Positions 1 to 7,035 of a stretch of 64,000 bases of DNA are shown here, piece by piece. The notes beneath the pieces are model-generated. The model was not told the origin of the DNA, did no database searches, and saw nothing but the letters and a program-made list of their open reading frames with translations. The stretch lies in contig NZ_JARVTG010000001.1 of assembly GCF_029846635.1 (NCBI RefSeq), positions 1 through 64,000 of the forward strand. Reading direction: 5' to 3'. Within the stretch, counting starts at the first letter, position 1, and each line of letters starts with the position of its first letter. The stretch comes from Pokkaliibacter sp. MBI-7 (GTDB taxonomy: Bacteria; Pseudomonadota; Gammaproteobacteria; Pseudomonadales; Balneatricaceae). The position numbers and the translations under genes were made by a program.

Positions 1-211
1 GCCGAGTGGCCATAGGCGCCCGAAGAAGTGTTTGGTGCTGATCCGCTGTACAAGGCTGGCTGAATCAGTGGCAGGCCAGCCTGGCTGTGCAGTTCGTGAT
101 AGTAGAAGGGCTGAGGCAGTTTTTGTGTGTGGAAATGACTGGAAGCGGTTCTGAGAGGCTGAAGCAGTCAGTCGATGGTTGAGTCGAGGCAGAAGGTGCG
201 GGCCAGGCGAC

Positions 212-490
212 TCAGGTATTGCCTGTTGCGGTGGGCGTAGCACTCGGGCGCCGGATGGCGATATGGCGCGGTGCCTCTATGCCGATCCATACCTGCTGCT
301 GCGACTCGGTGTCTTTGACATCGTAGACAAGCAGGATGATCTGGTGGCCATCGGGTTTGGTGAGGACGATGCGCTCACCGCGATTCCGGTTAAGGATCAG
401 GTGGCCATGCCATTGGGCTTTGAGCAGGGTCTGCTGAAAGTACGGGCGCTGCTTGATGGCGATCAGGTAGCGGATAAGGCCGAAGGCCAT
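212..490 (-). CDS. CsrA/RsmA-family RNA-binding regulator (N-terminally extended)
   Basis: The last 63 residues follow the CsrA pattern: an opening LILNRNRGERIVL (family: LILTRRVGE), a central beta-hairpin region, then VWIGIEAPRHIAIRRP (family: VRIGVNAPKEVAVHRE), including the conserved Gly after R-N-R and the C-terminal RNA-contacting Arg. CsrA homodimers bind GGA motifs in mRNA leaders and block translation. The preceding 28 residues have no CsrA counterpart, and no in-frame start codon lies where CsrA normally begins, so the true start is unclear or has been shifted by a small indel. CsrA paralogues are known on conjugative elements (for example Legionella lvr islands). It could act on the GGA-rich leaders elsewhere in this window, but that is inference. 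Confidence 0.5.
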   Translation of the reverse strand: MAFGLIRYLIAIKQRPYFQQTLLKAQWHGHLILNRNRGERIVLTKPDGHQIILLVYDVKDTESQQQVWIGIEAPRHIAIRRPSATPTATGNT

Positions 491-699
491 CCGGCAGTAG
501 GGGCATGAAAAGCGTGGGACATCGGTTCCATCCTGGAGTCAGTAGATTGCCAGCCTGCCACCTGCTGTTTCGCCTGTTTCCAGTAGTGGCAGGCTGCTTG
601 GGTATTGTTGAAAGGTTGCCCTGCCCTGTCAATGCGGTGGAGGGCATGTTGAAACGGTCTGGAATGAATCCGGGCCATGAACCGAATAAGGAGAGAACT

Positions 700-997
700 G
701 TGAACAAGCGCCCCGGTGACCGGTGTGGTGGTGCCGTTGTTTGGTGAGCGCACGTCGCCACCTGCTGCTGGTGGCGGTCAATTCCATCAACAGGCCAGTG
801 CCGGATTATCGCATGAGTATCCTTGTTCGGTACTTGATGTGGCAGCGGGTGTGGTGCATGTCACCGTGCTGGCCACGTCGGAAACAGTGGCGCTTGAGGA
901 GGCCTATCAGGCGGCCAAGCGACGTGGCTGCCGCAACATTATCGATATGGCCATAGGGCACATGACCGAGCAGGAAATGGCCAACCGGCCTCAGTAA
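700..997 (+). CDS. Small hypothetical protein, probably one-base frameshift
   Basis: A clear Shine-Dalgarno AAGGAGAG (688-695) precedes GTG at 700, but that frame stops after 15 codons at 747. The frame beginning at GTG 716 stays open to 997 and has the better coding character (VVPLFGERTSPP..., ending ...MTEQEMANRPQ). Removing one C from the CCCC run at 711-714 joins the two into a single protein of about 98 residues beginning MNKRPVTGVVVPLFGER. I do not recognise the family. The bases at 1-211 and 491-699 hold no convincing gene. Confidence 0.35.
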
Positions 998-1119
998 CTC
1001 GGTCTCAGTACAGCGTCAGTAGTAAGGTACAGGGGATGTCAGTGGCAAGCACTGACAGCGACAGTCGGCTGTGGCAGGTCAACTGGTGTATTCAATGACA
1101 ATCAATAAGGAGTGGCAGC

Positions 1120-1695
1120 GTGGGGATAACCGCCAGGGTAAAGGCAGGTGTGGGTGTGATGGTATTGGCATCGGTGGGGTTGTTAGCCGGCTGCGATCTG
1201 TATACCAAGGACGGCAGCTGCGTTACTTGTTCAATCAAGGATCCGTTTGGGATTGTGTCCGTCAGCTCAGGGACCACCACGGATAACAGTGGTCCGCGCA
1301 GCATCGGCCTGGGCGCCCCGAACAACGCTCCCTATTCCGAAGGGCGCCATGTCGTGAGTATGGCCGTGAATCAGGATGTGGATCTGGTGTTTATTCGGAT
1401 GAAACGGGAGTTTGGTTTTCAGTCCCCGGAAGAGCTGAGAGCTGCCCGTGGCGACCTGGCTTCCCGCATGAGAATGCAGGACGCTGGATGGCGTTATGAG
1501 GCCACACCGGGTGTGACCTATCACATGCGCAGTGATGCGACCGTGAGCGGTCAGGATATTGTGCTGGATATGGTGATCGACAAGCTGGGCTCAGGCAAAG
1601 CGGCCCTGACCATGACGTATCGTAATCCTGCCGGTGCCAATGTCAGTCAGCTGGAGTCGGCACTGAAAGCCCGTGTCAAAAAGGCGCTGGGCTAA
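1120..1695 (+). CDS. Hypothetical lipoprotein
   Basis: The GTG start at 1120 sits 7 bases after AAGGAG (1107-1112). The first 25 residues form a lipoprotein signal: a basic start (ITARVKAG), a hydrophobic core and the lipobox LLAGC, so the mature 167-residue protein would begin at Cys25 and be anchored in the envelope. A Cys-Val-Thr-Cys pair follows shortly after the lipidated Cys. The rest is soluble with no recognised domain. It lies upstream of the transfer genes; an envelope role in mating or surface function is possible but unproven. A strong terminator follows it. Confidence 0.7.
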   Translation: MGITARVKAGVGVMVLASVGLLAGCDLYTKDGSCVTCSIKDPFGIVSVSSGTTTDNSGPRSIGLGAPNNAPYSEGRHVVSMAVNQDVDLVFIRMKREFGFQSPEELRAARGDLASRMRMQDAGWRYEATPGVTYHMRSDATVSGQDIVLDMVIDKLGSGKAALTMTYRNPAGANVSQLESALKARVKKALG

Positions 1696-1733
1696 GTGTA
1701 AAGGCCTGGATCCCTGATCGGCCTATCTGATCT

Positions 1734-1765
1734 CACTGCCAGGTTGATCCTGGCAGTGTTGTTTT
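1734..1765 (+). terminator. Rho-independent terminator
   Basis: A perfect 10-bp stem (CACTGCCAGG at 1734-1743 with CCTGGCAGTG at 1749-1758) around a 5-base loop is followed by TTGTTTT. It ends the lipoprotein transcript. Confidence 0.75.
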
Positions 1766-1904
1766 GGGCACGCAAACGGTAAGGCGGCTGTCCCTTGTGC
1801 CAGTTCAATGACGCCACTGGGGTGGTATCTATATCGATTCAGGCGCATTGTGTTCAATGATCACTTTCTGGCCATAACAAAAAACAATCGAGAAGGAGTT
1901 CGCT

Positions 1905-2339
1905 ATGCCATCGGCTATTGCTCAACCACTATCCGTGTCCCTCGATATGGATGACCTGACGACTGATGCCGCTGAACCCAACCCCACCGATGTCGTCATG
2001 GACCTGTACCGTGAGTGTGAGGGAGCACTGTCGGTGCTGAGAGACCGTGCACTGACGCTCCAGCGTATCTATGACGGTGAAATGCTACTGAGTGATGAGG
2101 TGATGCAGAGCGCGCGGGAGGCCTGCATGGTCATTCGACAGATGGAGGCCAAGGCCCGACGCAAGGCGGTGGCCATCGCCGGTCAGGTGCGGGAGGGGGC
2201 CTGTGAAGATGATAAGCGCTGGATGGCATACCAGATGGCGGTGCTGAAGGAGGCCAACCAGCTGACCACCGAGGTACAAAAACAGATGAAAGAGATTCTG
2301 TACTGGGCCGAGCCGGTACTGATCGATTCCCAACCGTGA
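1905..2339 (+). CDS. Hypothetical protein, helical
   Basis: A protein of 144 residues with AGAAGGAG just upstream of ATG 1905. It is rich in charged residues and predicted largely helical, with heptad-like stretches (CEGALSVLRDRALTLQ, REACMVIRQMEAKAR). No known family was recognised. It opens a run of four same-strand small genes (to 3988) that probably form one transcription unit after the terminator at 1734-1765. Confidence 0.6.
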   Translation: MPSAIAQPLSVSLDMDDLTTDAAEPNPTDVVMDLYRECEGALSVLRDRALTLQRIYDGEMLLSDEVMQSAREACMVIRQMEAKARRKAVAIAGQVREGACEDDKRWMAYQMAVLKEANQLTTEVQKQMKEILYWAEPVLIDSQP

Positions 2340-2373
2340 TCCTGGATCACCCGTTACAAGGACGTCCCCCGTT

Positions 2374-2721
2374 ATGCAGCACGATATGAAGCGCGCCAGT
2401 CTGTTCGTCATGGTACCGATGATGTTACTGGCATGGATCAGTGCAGACAGTTATGTCGATTACCGTCGGGGTCAGGAGGTGGCCGAGTTCTACGGCGAAG
2501 GCCACTACAGCCTGCTGATAGCACCGATTCCGGTAGGCAATATGATGGGGGTGAAGGTCGTCCCGGATCTGGAGGGGCGCTGTGAGCCCCATCCTCCGGT
2601 GGATATGATCCCCTTCAAGCAGGAAGGGGATTCAGTGACCGTGCTCTGTGGACAGTGGCCACACTCACACCAGCTGCAGCTGGGATATGTGCCGAAGGAG
2701 TTGATCCTGCATGGTCTGTAG
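2374..2721 (+). CDS. Hypothetical exported or membrane-anchored protein
   Basis: A protein of 115 residues. Residues 6-24 form a hydrophobic signal or anchor segment (ASLFVMVPMMLLAWISA), followed by a small periplasmic domain with two Cys (GRCEPH and VTVLCGQW) that could form a disulfide. It begins 35 bases after the preceding gene. No family recognised. Confidence 0.55.
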   Translation: MQHDMKRASLFVMVPMMLLAWISADSYVDYRRGQEVAEFYGEGHYSLLIAPIPVGNMMGVKVVPDLEGRCEPHPPVDMIPFKQEGDSVTVLCGQWPHSHQLQLGYVPKELILHGL

Positions 2722-2776
2722 AGGGGACGGCCTTTTACGGTAAGCTGTGCCCTGGACGAACCCTGACACGAAACCG

Positions 2777-3457
2777 ATGGACCTCATGATGACTACCCCG
2801 CCTTCCCGCCCGAAGTTGAGTCTGAAGCGTAAAGTGGCTGCAGACACGGTGGAGGCTCCCTCCACACCCGCTGTGGCCATACCGAGTACAAATGAACAGC
2901 CCCCTGTCAGTACGCCTTTAGCCAGTCCACCCGCAGCGGCGCCGGTGACACCTCCTCCTGCCAGTCAGCCCAAAAAACCGAAAACCTATGCTCAGGCCAG
3001 CCTGGAGATCGTGCGTACACACTTCCCCGACTGCCTGCCGGAGCCAGCTCAACCCTTGGGGATCGGTGTGGGTGAGCAGATCCGGACCATCGTGGTGACT
3101 GAGGCGATGGGGGTGTCACTGAAACGGGTGCGGGCTGCGCTCAAGGCCTACACCAGCCGCCGGCACTATCTGATCGCGGTCTGGAAAGGAGCACGTCGTA
3201 TCGGGCTGGACGGTCAGCCGCTGGAGGGAGCTGCTGGCGACATCTCCGAGGAAGCGCGGCAACTGGCTGCAGCCAGGCTGGTGATCCATTTCGGCTACGA
3301 TGTCACCACGCGACGCGCCATTGCGCCTGACCAGCTGCCCGGGCGCGTAGCCACAGCGGAAGCCACACTGAAGCACATCAAAGGCGGTGAGGACAACGGG
3401 GAGCCGGACGAGGGTGATCAGGCCACGGCACCTGTTGCTGTCACGGAAACCGAATAA
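2777..3457 (+). CDS. ProQ/FinO-domain RNA chaperone
   Basis: A protein of about 226 residues. A Pro/Ala-rich disordered N-terminus (to about residue 75) leads into a FinO/ProQ RNA-binding core: YAQASLEIVRTHFPDCL, LGIGVGEQIRTIV, SLKRVRAALKAYTSRRHYLIAV, then GARRIGLDGQPLEGAAG. The LG-IG and Y-T-R-x-Y elements are hallmarks of the family. FinO proteins bind stem-loops and promote sense-antisense RNA pairing; on F-like plasmids FinO restrains transfer. A basic tail such as ProQ has is missing; the C-terminus is acidic. GTG 2747 is a possible longer start, but neither start has a strong Shine-Dalgarno. Confidence 0.8.
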   Translation: MDLMMTTPPSRPKLSLKRKVAADTVEAPSTPAVAIPSTNEQPPVSTPLASPPAAAPVTPPPASQPKKPKTYAQASLEIVRTHFPDCLPEPAQPLGIGVGEQIRTIVVTEAMGVSLKRVRAALKAYTSRRHYLIAVWKGARRIGLDGQPLEGAAGDISEEARQLAAARLVIHFGYDVTTRRAIAPDQLPGRVATAEATLKHIKGGEDNGEPDEGDQATAPVAVTETE

Positions 3458-3505
3458 CGCTTTAGCACACTTAATAGCCGTTATCGGCGGCGGAGTGTGC
3501 ACACC

Positions 3506-3988
3506 ATGATACGGATGATCAGAATGAAAGCAGGACGCATGATCAGGCAGGCCTACTGGGCAGGTCTGCGCGGTATTGGTTGGATGGGGCTGGGGATCGT
3601 GCTGGCCGCCACCTTGGGGCTCAATGTACAGGTCGGTGGTTATCTGCTGCTGTTTGGCCTGCTTAACCTGGTAGCGATCCTTGCAGGCATCGTGCTGAAA
3701 GACCGCTGGCAGGACTATCAGGCAGCGCGCCATGCTCCCCGTTCGGTGTATCCCTCCTCTGATGCCGGCTATGGGCATCCTCAGCAACTCCATATCAATA
3801 TGGCCAGCAGTGATGGTCTGCGTGTATGGCAGGTCTACCCTTCTGTACCGCTGATGAAGCCTCACCTGAATATCTTACGTGATGCCGGATGCCTGCTGAC
3901 GGACAGTGAGGGGCGCATGGTGGACCACTGTATTGAACTGCAGAATACGGCCAGTCAGCGCCGGCAGCAGTTTCGTGTGGTGAGCTGA
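3506..3988 (+). CDS. Hypothetical inner-membrane protein
   Basis: A protein of about 160 residues. After a basic N-terminus there are two closely spaced transmembrane helices (GIGWMGLGIVLAATLGL and VGGYLLLFGLLNLVAILAGIVL), then a cytoplasmic or periplasmic domain of about 100 residues with no recognised motif. GGAG at 3490-3493 serves ATG 3506; GTG 3497 is the alternative start. It is the last gene of the small accessory run before the toxin-antitoxin block. Confidence 0.55.
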   Translation: MIRMIRMKAGRMIRQAYWAGLRGIGWMGLGIVLAATLGLNVQVGGYLLLFGLLNLVAILAGIVLKDRWQDYQAARHAPRSVYPSSDAGYGHPQQLHINMASSDGLRVWQVYPSVPLMKPHLNILRDAGCLLTDSEGRMVDHCIELQNTASQRRQQFRVVS

Positions 3989-4020
3989 GTTGAACGATAG
4001 CCCGTATTGGTCATAGTAGA

Positions 4021-4044
4021 TGGTAAGGCAGATATGCCTTACCA
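4021..4044. promoter_or_regulatory. Palindromic operator of the first VapBC-like module
   Basis: TGGTAAGGCA and its exact complement TGCCTTACCA flank a 4-base GATA centre, giving a perfect 10-bp-arm dyad 30 bases upstream of the antitoxin start. AbrB-type antitoxins bind such dyads to repress their own operon. Confidence 0.65.
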
Positions 4045-4073
4045 TGTATCTATACCACTTGGAGGGTCATCCC

Positions 4074-4340
4074 ATGGCTACGCTGACAATTACCGCCAAA
4101 GGCCAGGTCACTTTTAATAAAGAAGTGCTCCGCCATTTAGGGCTCAAGCCCGGTGACAAAGTTGAGCTGGAGCTGCTCTCTGAAGGGCGGGCCAATATCA
4201 AAGCCCTTCCCCCCAAAAATACGTTTGAATCTCTACAAGGCTTTCTCAAAGGCAAAACCAATGGACGCGTTCTCTCTGTAGAAGAAATGAATGACGTCAT
4301 CAGAGAGGCTTCTGCCGAAGCAGGGGCCACGCCTGCATGA
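4074..4340 (+). CDS. AbrB/MazE-type antitoxin
   Basis: An 88-residue protein with a SpoVT/AbrB swapped-hairpin domain at residues 1-45 (TLTITAKGQVTFNKEVLRHL, then GLKPGDKVELELL). The C-terminal tail would wrap the toxin. ATG 4074 follows GGAGGG with good spacing, so it is preferred over an upstream in-frame start at 4020 that would run through the operator. The 4-base overlap with the toxin gene (ATGA) shows translational coupling. Confidence 0.85.
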   Translation: MATLTITAKGQVTFNKEVLRHLGLKPGDKVELELLSEGRANIKALPPKNTFESLQGFLKGKTNGRVLSVEEMNDVIREASAEAGATPA

Positions 4341-4735
4341 ACATTACCGCTGACACCAATGTTCTGGTGCGTCTTTTGACAGAGGATGATCTACATCAGT
4401 CAAGGGTGGCCATACAGACACTTAACCAGGCCAGTTCTGTGGTGATTAGCCTGCACTCATTGTGTGAGCTCGTTTGGGTTCTGGGCAGAGGCTATCAGGT
4501 TGCGCGCACCGATATTGCGTCAGTCATCCGTCAATTGATGAATACCGCAAACGTCGTGGTCAATAAATCAGCTGTCGAAGCAGGTCTTCAGCTTTTTGAC
4601 GCAGGGGGAGATTTTGCCGATGGCATCATTGCTTATGATGGGCGGCTTCAAGGTGGTAATACTTTTGTTTCCTTTGACAAGAAAGCAGTCAATCTGCTGA
4701 AGCAACTGGGTCATACCACTCAGCGACTTAAATAA
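4337..4735 (+). CDS. PIN-domain toxin, VapC-like ribonuclease
   Basis: A 132-residue PIN domain. The acidic metal-binding set is present: Asp6 (ITADTNVLV), Glu44 (LCELVWVL), Asp92/Asp95 (GGDFADGIIA) and Asp114 (VSFDKKA). VapC toxins cleave tRNA or rRNA and are neutralised by the AbrB-type partner. It overlaps the antitoxin by 4 bases and ends just before a shared terminator. Confidence 0.85.
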   Translation: MNITADTNVLVRLLTEDDLHQSRVAIQTLNQASSVVISLHSLCELVWVLGRGYQVARTDIASVIRQLMNTANVVVNKSAVEAGLQLFDAGGDFADGIIAYDGRLQGGNTFVSFDKKAVNLLKQLGHTTQRLK

Positions 4736-4767
4736 TACCTTCTTGCTCCTCCCCTCCTTAAAAACAC

Positions 4768-4800
4768 AAAGCCGGGACATCTGACGATGATCCCGGCTTT
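4768..4800. terminator. Bidirectional terminator between convergent toxin-antitoxin pairs
   Basis: AAAGCCGGGA (4768-4777) pairs with TCCCGGCTTT (4791-4800). The stem has A's on the left and T's on the right, so it can end transcripts from both the vapC side and the parE side. Confidence 0.75.
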
Positions 4801-4862
4801 GCGCTGCTCTCCTGATAAGCAGAGCTCCACTATAGTGAGGCGATGCGCAAGGTTCCACCCTG

Positions 4863-5162
4863 TCAGTTGAAATGCCGATCATAGTCCATGGCCTGGTGCA
4901 GAACACGCACAATAGCAACACCGTATGGGGTCGATTTATAGAAAACGATATGCGATCCCGTATGGTAAGCCTTGAGCCCCGGACGAATGTAATCACGGTT
5001 GCGTCCCAAGGCAGGGTTACTGGCAATGACCATCAATCCCTGATGGAGTGTTCTGATATACGCTTCGGCCTGTTGTGCCCCCCATTCCTGCTGGGTGTAC
5101 TGATAGATGCGAGTCAGATCCTCTTCGGCCTTGGGATATACCTTGAATGTCTTATCCGTCAT
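4863..5162 (-). CDS. parE: RelE/ParE-family toxin
   Basis: A 99-residue protein with the ParE fold pattern: FKVYPKAEEDLTRIYQYT at the N-terminus, GLMVIASNPALGRNRDYIRPGLKAYHTGSHIVFYK in the middle, and IVRVLHQAMDYDRHF at the end. ParE toxins poison DNA gyrase. It overlaps the parD gene by 4 bases and converges on the VapBC-like pair. Confidence 0.88.
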   Translation of the reverse strand: MTDKTFKVYPKAEEDLTRIYQYTQQEWGAQQAEAYIRTLHQGLMVIASNPALGRNRDYIRPGLKAYHTGSHIVFYKSTPYGVAIVRVLHQAMDYDRHFN

Positions 5163-5407
5163 GGCGATGGCTTTCTCATCTTCTGCAGAAAAGTGTCAAC
5201 GTCCCATGGCATCGGACTCCCACTGGCTTCACCTTCATCAATAAGGCGCCGCAATTGTTCCAGGTTAGAGGCTGCCGTTTGCTCCTGCAGTAGTCGTAAT
5301 CCTGCTCTGACCACTTCGCTCTGGGTGTTATAGCTGCCTGTCTGGATCAGCGAGTCAATAAACTCGCCGAGCTCCGGGCTGGGTTGGAAAGTAATAGTGC
5401 GAGACAT
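5159..5407 (-). CDS. parD: ParD-family antitoxin
   Basis: An 82-residue protein with an N-terminal ribbon-helix-helix (RTITFQPSPELGEFIDSLIQ, then SYNTQSEVVRAGLRLLQEQ) and an acidic C-terminal toxin-binding tail. ATG 5407 lies 7 bases after AGGAGG; GTG 5410 is the in-frame alternative. It is the first gene of the parDE operon, read leftwards, and likely autorepresses through the inverted repeat just upstream. Confidence 0.88.
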   Translation of the reverse strand: MSRTITFQPSPELGEFIDSLIQTGSYNTQSEVVRAGLRLLQEQTAASNLEQLRRLIDEGEASGSPMPWDVDTFLQKMRKPSP

Positions 5408-5419
5408 CACGCCGCCTCC

Positions 5420-5438
5420 TGTAAGAAATATACTTACA
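5420..5438. promoter_or_regulatory. Inverted repeat upstream of parD
   Basis: TGTAAG (5420-5425) and CTTACA (5433-5438) flank an AT-rich 7-base centre directly upstream of the parD Shine-Dalgarno. This is the usual place for a ParD operator. Confidence 0.5.
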
Positions 5439-5577
5439 ATAGGTGGGTGTACGGGGACTGTCCACCACCTGGCGCAGCCTGAGCTAACCCTCTGACACCC
5501 AGCAAGAGTTAACTGCGGATTTTTTACCTTTTCTTCTCGAAGCTGTCGGCTGAGTTTCAGTCTTCAAGGGGTCAGGT

Positions 5578-6039
5578 ATGTTTCCCATCCATCTTCGCAA
5601 AACAGCAGCATGGGCCGGTGGTGTGCTGGCCATCGTCAGTGCAGCGGTTTGGGCCGCTGCGCCCTCACCATCTGCTCCCCCCTCCATTGAGGTTTTCACC
5701 GTCCATGCACAGCCCGTCACGGTGCCGCCGACACTCATGGCACAGACTCGCGTGGCTTATCTGGACGAACCCGCGCGGCTGGAACAGTCGTTTTCCGCGA
5801 ACCTGCCGCAGCCCCCTGAACAGGCCGCTGCAGTGGTGCAGCAGCGATTAGCAGGCCCTGCCGGCCAGCAATTCCAGCAGCAGCTGCAGGCAGCGTATGC
5901 CGGTGTCGTGCGCGCCCATGAACTGAAGGTGCTGAAAGTGCCTGCCGTGGTGGTGGGTGGGCGTTATGTCGTCTATGGCCAGACCGATGTGGCTGCCGCA
6001 GTAGCTCAGATCCAGCAGCGCACCGGGGGTGGCCAATGA
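5578..6039 (+). CDS. Integrating conjugative element protein, PFL_4709 family (TIGR03757, DUF1525)
   Basis: A 153-residue exported protein. A signal peptide (RKTAAWAGGVLAIVSAAVWAAA) is followed by IEVFTVHAQPV, a central QLQAAYAGVVRAHELKVLKVPAVVV and VVYGQTDVAAAVAQI. This is the TrbC-like periplasmic component of the PFGI-1-type type IV secretion system. It overlaps the next gene by 4 bases and opens the PFL_4709-4710-4711-TraG series that is conserved across this element class. Confidence 0.88.
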   Translation: MFPIHLRKTAAWAGGVLAIVSAAVWAAAPSPSAPPSIEVFTVHAQPVTVPPTLMAQTRVAYLDEPARLEQSFSANLPQPPEQAAAVVQQRLAGPAGQQFQQQLQAAYAGVVRAHELKVLKVPAVVVGGRYVVYGQTDVAAAVAQIQQRTGGGQ

Positions 6040-7025
6040 CGGTGCCCGATACCTTGCCCGTGGTGGCCTCTTCCCCCCGCGCCATCCCGGTACCGCTGTC
6101 ATGGAAAAAGCGGCTGCGCAGCATGGCGATGTCGTTCTGCCTAGTGACCACACCGACTTTTGCCATTACCACTGCCACCATCACCCAGTCAGCCATGGCG
6201 CCGGATTGTGTGGAGTACCGGGTAGTCGGTGTCTGTTACTGGCTGTTCTGCACCTGGTGGGGCTGCACAGTGCGGACCTCAGTTAAGGTTAGGCACTACG
6301 TGCCGGATCTGGTGGTCTCGGCGTACAACAACCCAGGGGATAACCCCTGGTCTGAGATGTCGTTTGTTGGTGTCCCGCTCCCAGGAGCGGAAGGTGGTGG
6401 GGATACCCATGGCCGGCATGCCAATGAACACAGCAAGGTGCGCTTCAAGAGTGCAGATGCCATCGGTCATCCGGGCGGCTATATCGCCTCTAATCTGGCC
6501 TCTCAGTCAGGCTATGCCTGTTCAACCAGTGCCACTCCTGTTTACCCCTACTTCGTCTCCACCCTGGATACCCTGGCCTGGCGTTGGGGTGTGCCTGAGT
6601 CTGTTTACCCTGAAGCGCTGATCCCCGGACAGCGTGAAGTCGGCCAGACGGGCGATATGTGGGGCAGCGTCTATCCGCGTGCCGGCGCATTGATCCAGAC
6701 CCACGATTACAAAGCAGGGGCTGTCGTGGCCCAGCGCGTAGGCGATCTGGTCACCCGCTCCGGGCAGATGCACGTCTATACCCCGCTGACGGCCTCCAGT
6801 CGCGATGGCTACTGGCCACCCGGCCCGATCACCGAAGGGGATAAGAAAACCCACAAGTGGCAGCAGCTGTCTCCTAAGCTGGAGTACACCTGCGCGATTT
6901 TCCCATCTGACACCTACTCCGACCGACTGAGTGAGAACGGCGGCTATGTCTGGTCGCTGTGGCGCCCCTATAGCTGCTGTCAGCGGCGAGGGCAAACCTT
7001 CCTGGGTTACACGGATTTCATGTGA
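6036..7025 (+). CDS. Integrating conjugative element protein, PFL_4710 family (TIGR03756, TraU-like)
   Basis: A protein of 329 residues. A long N-terminal signal region (RSMAMSFCLVTTPTFAITTATITQSAMA) is followed by a Cys-rich exported domain: CVEYRVVGVCYWLFCTWWGC, GYACSTSATPVYPYFVSTLDTLAWRWG, and near the end YTCAIFP and YSCCQRRGQTFLGYTDF. The many Cys pairs indicate disulfides formed in the periplasm. TraU-like proteins are needed for mating-pair stabilisation and DNA transfer. Stop 7025 is 10 bases before the next ATG. Confidence 0.9.
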   Translation: MTVPDTLPVVASSPRAIPVPLSWKKRLRSMAMSFCLVTTPTFAITTATITQSAMAPDCVEYRVVGVCYWLFCTWWGCTVRTSVKVRHYVPDLVVSAYNNPGDNPWSEMSFVGVPLPGAEGGGDTHGRHANEHSKVRFKSADAIGHPGGYIASNLASQSGYACSTSATPVYPYFVSTLDTLAWRWGVPESVYPEALIPGQREVGQTGDMWGSVYPRAGALIQTHDYKAGAVVAQRVGDLVTRSGQMHVYTPLTASSRDGYWPPGPITEGDKKTHKWQQLSPKLEYTCAIFPSDTYSDRLSENGGYVWSLWRPYSCCQRRGQTFLGYTDFM

Positions 7026-7035
7026 GGGAGCAGCA

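Noticed and set aside
1..211. Reading-frame tail at the left edge (ending ...FGADPLYKAG)
   Set aside because: A stop codon at 13-15 lies in the same frame, leaving only 15 residues, so no gene can be claimed.
4020..4073. Longer start of the first antitoxin gene
   Set aside because: The extension would be translated from the palindromic operator and lacks a Shine-Dalgarno; ATG 4074 follows GGAGGG.
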